Of a stretch of 7,516 bases of DNA, positions 4,924-7,516 are shown in pieces. The stretch covers positions 1-7,516 of the forward strand of contig JAGQUI010000129.1 in NCBI GenBank assembly GCA_020438595.1. Direction: 5' to 3'. The notes below the pieces were generated by a model. That model ran no database searches. It was not told where the DNA came from and saw nothing but the letters and a program-made list of their open reading frames with translations. This DNA comes from Propionibacteriaceae bacterium. Its GTDB lineage: Bacteria; Actinomycetota; Actinomycetes; Propionibacteriales; Propionibacteriaceae. Position 1 is the first letter of the stretch; each line of letters begins with the position of its first letter. Made by a program: the position numbers and the translations under genes.

Positions 4924-6609
4924 CTACGACTCCAGGCCCAGCGCCGTCGGCAGCACCGACAGCGGCAGCGAGCCGAGGTTCAGGGCGCGGGTGTGGAAGT
5001 CCTTCAGGCTGAACCCGGCTCCGGCGCGCGCCGCGGCGTCCGCGCGGTAGGTCTCCCAGAGCCGCTGCCCGATCTTGTAGGACGGCGCCTGCCCCGGCCA
5101 TCCGAGGTAGCGGTTCAGCTCGAAGCGCAGGAACGCCTCGTCCATGTTCACGTTCGCCTTCAGGCAGTCCCACGCCTTCTCGGCGTTCCAGGTGCCGCCG
5201 CCCCAGCGTTCCGGAGCCGGCTTGCGCAGGTGCACGCCGATGTCGACCACCACGCGGGTGGCCCGCAGCCGCTGCCCGTCCACCAGGCCGAGCCGGTCAC
5301 CGGGGTCGTCCATGAACCCGAACTCCTCCATCAGCCGCTCCGCGTACAGGGCCCAGCCCTCGCCGTGGCCCGAGCTCCAGCTGGCCAGGCGCCGCCACGA
5401 GTTCAGCTGGTCGCGGTTCAGCACGGCCTGCGCGACCTGCAGGTGGTGGCCGGGAACACCCTCGTGGTAGACGGTGGTCTTCTCCTGCCACGTGCTGAAC
5501 TCGGTCACGCCGGCCGGCACTGCCCACCACATCCGTCCCGGACGGCTGAAGTCGTCGGACGGGCCGGTGTAGTAGATGCCACCGGTCTCCGTCGGGGCGA
5601 TCCGGCACTCGATCGTGCGCATCTGCTCGGGGATGTCGAAGTGCACCCCGTCGAGGGCGTCGATCGCGGTGTCCGCGGTCTCCTGCATCCAGTGCTGCAG
5701 CGCGTCCTTGCCGTGCAGCACCCGGGACGGGTCGCTCTCCAGCTTCTCGATCGCATCGGCGATGGACGCGCCGGGCCCGGCGATCTCCGCCACGATGGCG
5801 TCCTGCTCGGCCGCCATCCGGGCCAGTTCCTCCAGGCCCCACTCGTAGGTCTCGTCCAGGTCGACGGCCGCGCCCACGAACACCCGCGACCACAGGCCGT
5901 ACCGGTCGGGCCCGACCGCGTCCTCGGTGGGGGCCTCGGCGACCAGCTCGTCCTCGAGGAACGTGACCAGCTCGCCGTAGGACTCCGCGGCCTTGCGCCC
6001 GGCCATCGCGAGGTCGTTCGCGAGGCCGCCGGTGGCCGGCTCCCCGTCCGGGCGGGCCCCGGCGAGGAAGGTGACGAAGAACGACGAGGTCGGGTCGGCC
6101 AGCTCGGAGGCCTGCTTGATGCACTCCTCCACCTGCAGCTCTGCGGCCACCAGGCCGCGCTTCGCCGCCGCCCGCAACGACTCGATGTAGCCGTGCACGG
6201 CCCACGGCACCCGGCTCACCCGGGAGGCGATGTTGGCCCAGTCGTCGGTGGTGGCGGTCGGCATGATGTCGAGCACGTCGCGCAGGCCCTGCACCGGGGA
6301 CGCGATCACGTTCAGGTCGGCCAGCAGCTCACCGGACTCCTCCAGTTCCAGGCCCAGCTGCAGGCGGTCGGTCATGGCGGCGAGCGTGACCCGGTCCACG
6401 TCGTCGACCGGCTCGGCCTTCGCGAGCTCGGCGAGCGTGGTCCGGTCGAGCGCGGCGCGCTCCGCGTGGCCGTCGGGGGAGAGGTCGGTCATCTGGTGGT
6501 CGTGGCCCGCGATGCCCATGCTGGTGGCGCCCAGCGGGTCGAGCTCGGCGACGCGGTCGGTGTAGGTCTCGGCGATGAGATCGATGGCGGTCGGCTGGCG
6601 TACAGTCAC
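4924..6609 (-). CDS. DUF885-family putative zinc metallopeptidase
   Basis: 561 residues, single DUF885 domain. The family signature YHEGVPGHHLQ is at 381-391, with His382, Glu383 and His388, followed by GHGEGWALYAERL (414-426), in which Glu417 is a likely third metal ligand. By analogy with related helical metallopeptidases, Glu383 would be the catalytic base and the protein would hydrolyse a peptide or amide bond; most DUF885 proteins have no defined substrate. No signal peptide or membrane segment is visible, so it is probably cytoplasmic. The likely start is GTG at 6609: an in-frame stop lies upstream at 6636-6634 and the only intervening start-like codon is CTG. GGAG sits just 2 bases before that GTG, too close for normal initiation, but a -10-like TAGTGT 7 bases upstream would make the mRNA leaderless. 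It is convergent with dhaK and divergent from the phosphodiesterase gene. No link to the Dha operon is evident. Confidence 0.85.
   Translation of the reverse strand: MTVRQPTAIDLIAETYTDRVAELDPLGATSMGIAGHDHQMTDLSPDGHAERAALDRTTLAELAKAEPVDDVDRVTLAAMTDRLQLGLELEESGELLADLNVIASPVQGLRDVLDIMPTATTDDWANIASRVSRVPWAVHGYIESLRAAAKRGLVAAELQVEECIKQASELADPTSSFFVTFLAGARPDGEPATGGLANDLAMAGRKAAESYGELVTFLEDELVAEAPTEDAVGPDRYGLWSRVFVGAAVDLDETYEWGLEELARMAAEQDAIVAEIAGPGASIADAIEKLESDPSRVLHGKDALQHWMQETADTAIDALDGVHFDIPEQMRTIECRIAPTETGGIYYTGPSDDFSRPGRMWWAVPAGVTEFSTWQEKTTVYHEGVPGHHLQVAQAVLNRDQLNSWRRLASWSSGHGEGWALYAERLMEEFGFMDDPGDRLGLVDGQRLRATRVVVDIGVHLRKPAPERWGGGTWNAEKAWDCLKANVNMDEAFLRFELNRYLGWPGQAPSYKIGQRLWETYRADAAARAGAGFSLKDFHTRALNLGSLPLSVLPTALGLES
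6601..6606 (+). promoter_or_regulatory. Possible -10 element for the phosphodiesterase gene
   Basis: TACAGT fits TANNNT and would start transcription near 6613, about 30 bases before the ATG at 6645. It lies inside the first codons of the divergent peptidase gene. No convincing -35 is seen at 16-18 bases upstream. Confidence 0.35.
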
Positions 6610-6616
6610 AACTCCG

Positions 6617-6622
6617 ACACTA
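6617..6622 (-). promoter_or_regulatory. Possible -10 element giving a leaderless peptidase transcript
   Basis: On the minus strand TAGTGT (6622-6617) is followed by 7 bases and then the GTG start at 6609, so transcription could begin on the first base of the start codon. That would explain the absence of a usable Shine-Dalgarno. The -35 region is weak. Confidence 0.4.
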
Positions 6623-6635
6623 ATCCTCAGCCCTC

Positions 6636-6640
6636 AGGAG
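6636..6640 (+). promoter_or_regulatory. Ribosome-binding site of the phosphodiesterase gene
   Basis: AGGAG 4 bases before ATG 6645. It supports this ATG, which also places the HRG motif at the normal distance from the N-terminus. Confidence 0.6.
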
Positions 6641-6644
6641 CGCC

Positions 6645-7388
6645 ATGACCCGGATCTGGGCCCATCGGGGAGCCCGTCGCGACGCGCCGGAGAACACGCT
6701 GCCGGCGTTCGAGCTGGCCGTGGAGCAGGGCGCGGACGGGATCGAGTTCGACGTCCAGCTCACCGCCGACGGCACGGTCGTCGTGATCCACGACGAGAGC
6801 GTCGACCGGACCTGCGACGGCGCCGGGCCGGTGGTCGGGTTCGGCCTCGCCGACCTGCAGCGGCTGGACGCGTCCGGCGGCAGGGACGGCTTCGGGGGCG
6901 CCCGCATCCCCACCCTCGCCGAGGTGCTCGACCTGCTCGTGCCGACCGGGCTCACGCTGAACATCGAGCTGAAGAACTCCGTCGAGGAGTACCCGGGCCT
7001 GGAGGAGCAGGTGCTCGCCGAGGTCACCGGGCGCGACATCGCCGACCGCGTGGTGCTGTCCAGCTTCAACCACTATTCGCTGAAGAAGCTGCAGCACCTG
7101 GGCGCCACCAGCGAACTGGGCATGATCTACACCGACCCGCTGTACAAGCCGTGGCGCTACGCGCACAAGCTCGGGGTGGGCGCCCTGCACCCGCCGGCGC
7201 GCTACCTGTTCACCGGCGGCTACGTCCGCAAGGCGCACGCGGCGGGCCTGGCGGTGCGGCCCTGGGTGGTGAACGCGGACGCCCGGCTCGTGCGCATGTA
7301 CGAGTGGGGCGTGGACGCGGTGTTCACCGACGTGCCCGGCCTCGCCCGGAGCCTGTACGACCAGGGCGAGTGGGCGCCCGCGCACTAA
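6645..7388 (+). CDS. Glycerophosphodiester phosphodiesterase (cytoplasmic, UgpQ-like)
   Basis: 247 residues, full-length GDPD TIM barrel. Catalytic and metal residues are visible: His7-Arg8 in AHRGAR, Glu16 in PENT, Glu34 and Asp36 in GIEFDVQ, His49 in VIHDESVDRT, and Glu108 and Lys110 in NIELKNS. The C-terminal RPWVVNADARL (205-215) and DAVFTDVPG (224-232) complete the fold. It hydrolyses glycerophosphodiesters to glycerol 3-phosphate and an alcohol, using a divalent metal. There is no signal peptide and the length matches cytoplasmic UgpQ-type rather than secreted GlpQ-type enzymes. The product feeds dihydroxyacetone phosphate through glycerol-3-phosphate oxidation, a loose metabolic link to the nearby Dha operon, but the genes are separated by an opposing gene and are probably not co-regulated. 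It is followed by menB after 9 bases. Confidence 0.93.
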   Translation: MTRIWAHRGARRDAPENTLPAFELAVEQGADGIEFDVQLTADGTVVVIHDESVDRTCDGAGPVVGFGLADLQRLDASGGRDGFGGARIPTLAEVLDLLVPTGLTLNIELKNSVEEYPGLEEQVLAEVTGRDIADRVVLSSFNHYSLKKLQHLGATSELGMIYTDPLYKPWRYAHKLGVGALHPPARYLFTGGYVRKAHAAGLAVRPWVVNADARLVRMYEWGVDAVFTDVPGLARSLYDQGEWAPAH

Positions 7389-7391
7389 CCT
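7386..7391 (+). promoter_or_regulatory. Possible -10 element for leaderless menB
   Basis: TAACCT fits TANNNT and is followed by 6 bases and then ATG 7398. Its first three bases are the stop codon of the phosphodiesterase gene. menB lacks a good Shine-Dalgarno (only GAG at 7392-7394), consistent with a leaderless transcript. No clear -35 is visible, so menB may instead be read through from the upstream gene. Confidence 0.35.
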
Positions 7392-7397
7392 GAGCGC

Positions 7398-7516
7398 ATG
7401 AGCAACCCCTGGCAGCCGGAGCGCTGGCAGCCCGTCGACGGCTTCGAGTTCACCGACATCACCTACCACCGCGCGGTGGACGTGCCGGCGGTGCGGATCG
7501 CCTTCGACCGTCCCGA
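7398..7516 (+). CDS. menB: 1,4-dihydroxy-2-naphthoyl-CoA synthase, N-terminal part (cut by window end)
   Basis: Only the first 39 codons are inside the window. The N-terminus reads NPWQPERWQPVDGF, then FTDITYHRAVD (18-28) and AVRIAFDRP (31-39). This matches the start of actinobacterial MenB as I remember it from Mycobacterium (NPFDAKAWRLVDGF, LTDITYHR, TVRVAFNRPE). MenB is a crotonase-fold enzyme that closes the second naphthoquinone ring in menaquinone synthesis. The active-site residues lie beyond the window. The start ATG is supported by this N-terminal match. Its gene lies 9 bases after the phosphodiesterase stop. Confidence 0.87.
   Translation, partial: MSNPWQPERWQPVDGFEFTDITYHRAVDVPAVRIAFDRP

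Noticed and set aside
4993..6648. Plus-strand 551-codon open frame opposite the peptidase
   Set aside because: Translation is Val/Gly/Arg/His-rich without motifs; the minus strand carries the DUF885 signature over its full length.

Overview
The window is high-GC DNA, dense in genes and with strongly G/C-biased third codon positions. Several features point to an actinobacterium: TANNNT-type -10 elements, apparent leaderless starts, a MenB N-terminus like that of Mycobacterium, and a GAF/NarL-type sensor kinase. A propionibacterium- or nocardioid-like organism is plausible, but I cannot name a genus from sequence alone.

Layout. Positions 1-1370 (+) hold the 3' part of a signalling gene whose start lies outside the window. 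It encodes a GAF-domain histidine kinase fused in one reading frame to a degenerate (pseudo) receiver domain and a LuxR/NarL-type DNA-binding domain. A 103-base gap (1371-1473) carries nested G/C-run inverted repeats and a plausible sigma-70-type promoter. Next comes a tight four-gene operon on the + strand: a short class II ketose-bisphosphate-type aldolase (1474-2334), a CbbY-like HAD phosphatase (2336-3088), DhaL (3085-3720) and DhaK (3762-4757). The convergent gap after dhaK (4758-4923) is occupied almost entirely by three copies of a 35-base palindromic element, one of them inverted. On the - strand is a DUF885-family putative zinc peptidase (6609-4924). A 35-base divergent promoter region separates it from a cytoplasmic glycerophosphodiester phosphodiesterase (6645-7388). 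The window ends inside the 5' end of menB (menaquinone biosynthesis), which starts at 7398.

How the genes may work together. DhaK and DhaL keep the full set of substrate-binding and Mg-nucleotide residues, so together they should phosphorylate a short ketose such as dihydroxyacetone or a related sugar. No DhaM (phosphotransferase partner) is present in the window. The aldolase could cleave a ketose 1-phosphate or bisphosphate to dihydroxyacetone phosphate plus an aldehyde, or run in the condensing direction. The CbbY-like phosphatase could remove an unwanted or intermediate sugar bisphosphate. The combination looks like a self-contained ketose-processing module whose true substrate is not evident here. 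The upstream fused kinase/LuxR protein may control this operon, since G/C-rich inverted repeats sit directly upstream of the operon promoter. That link is inference from position only.

The right half (peptidase, phosphodiesterase, menB) looks like ordinary housekeeping chromosome. No transposase, phage, CRISPR array, tRNA or rRNA was seen.
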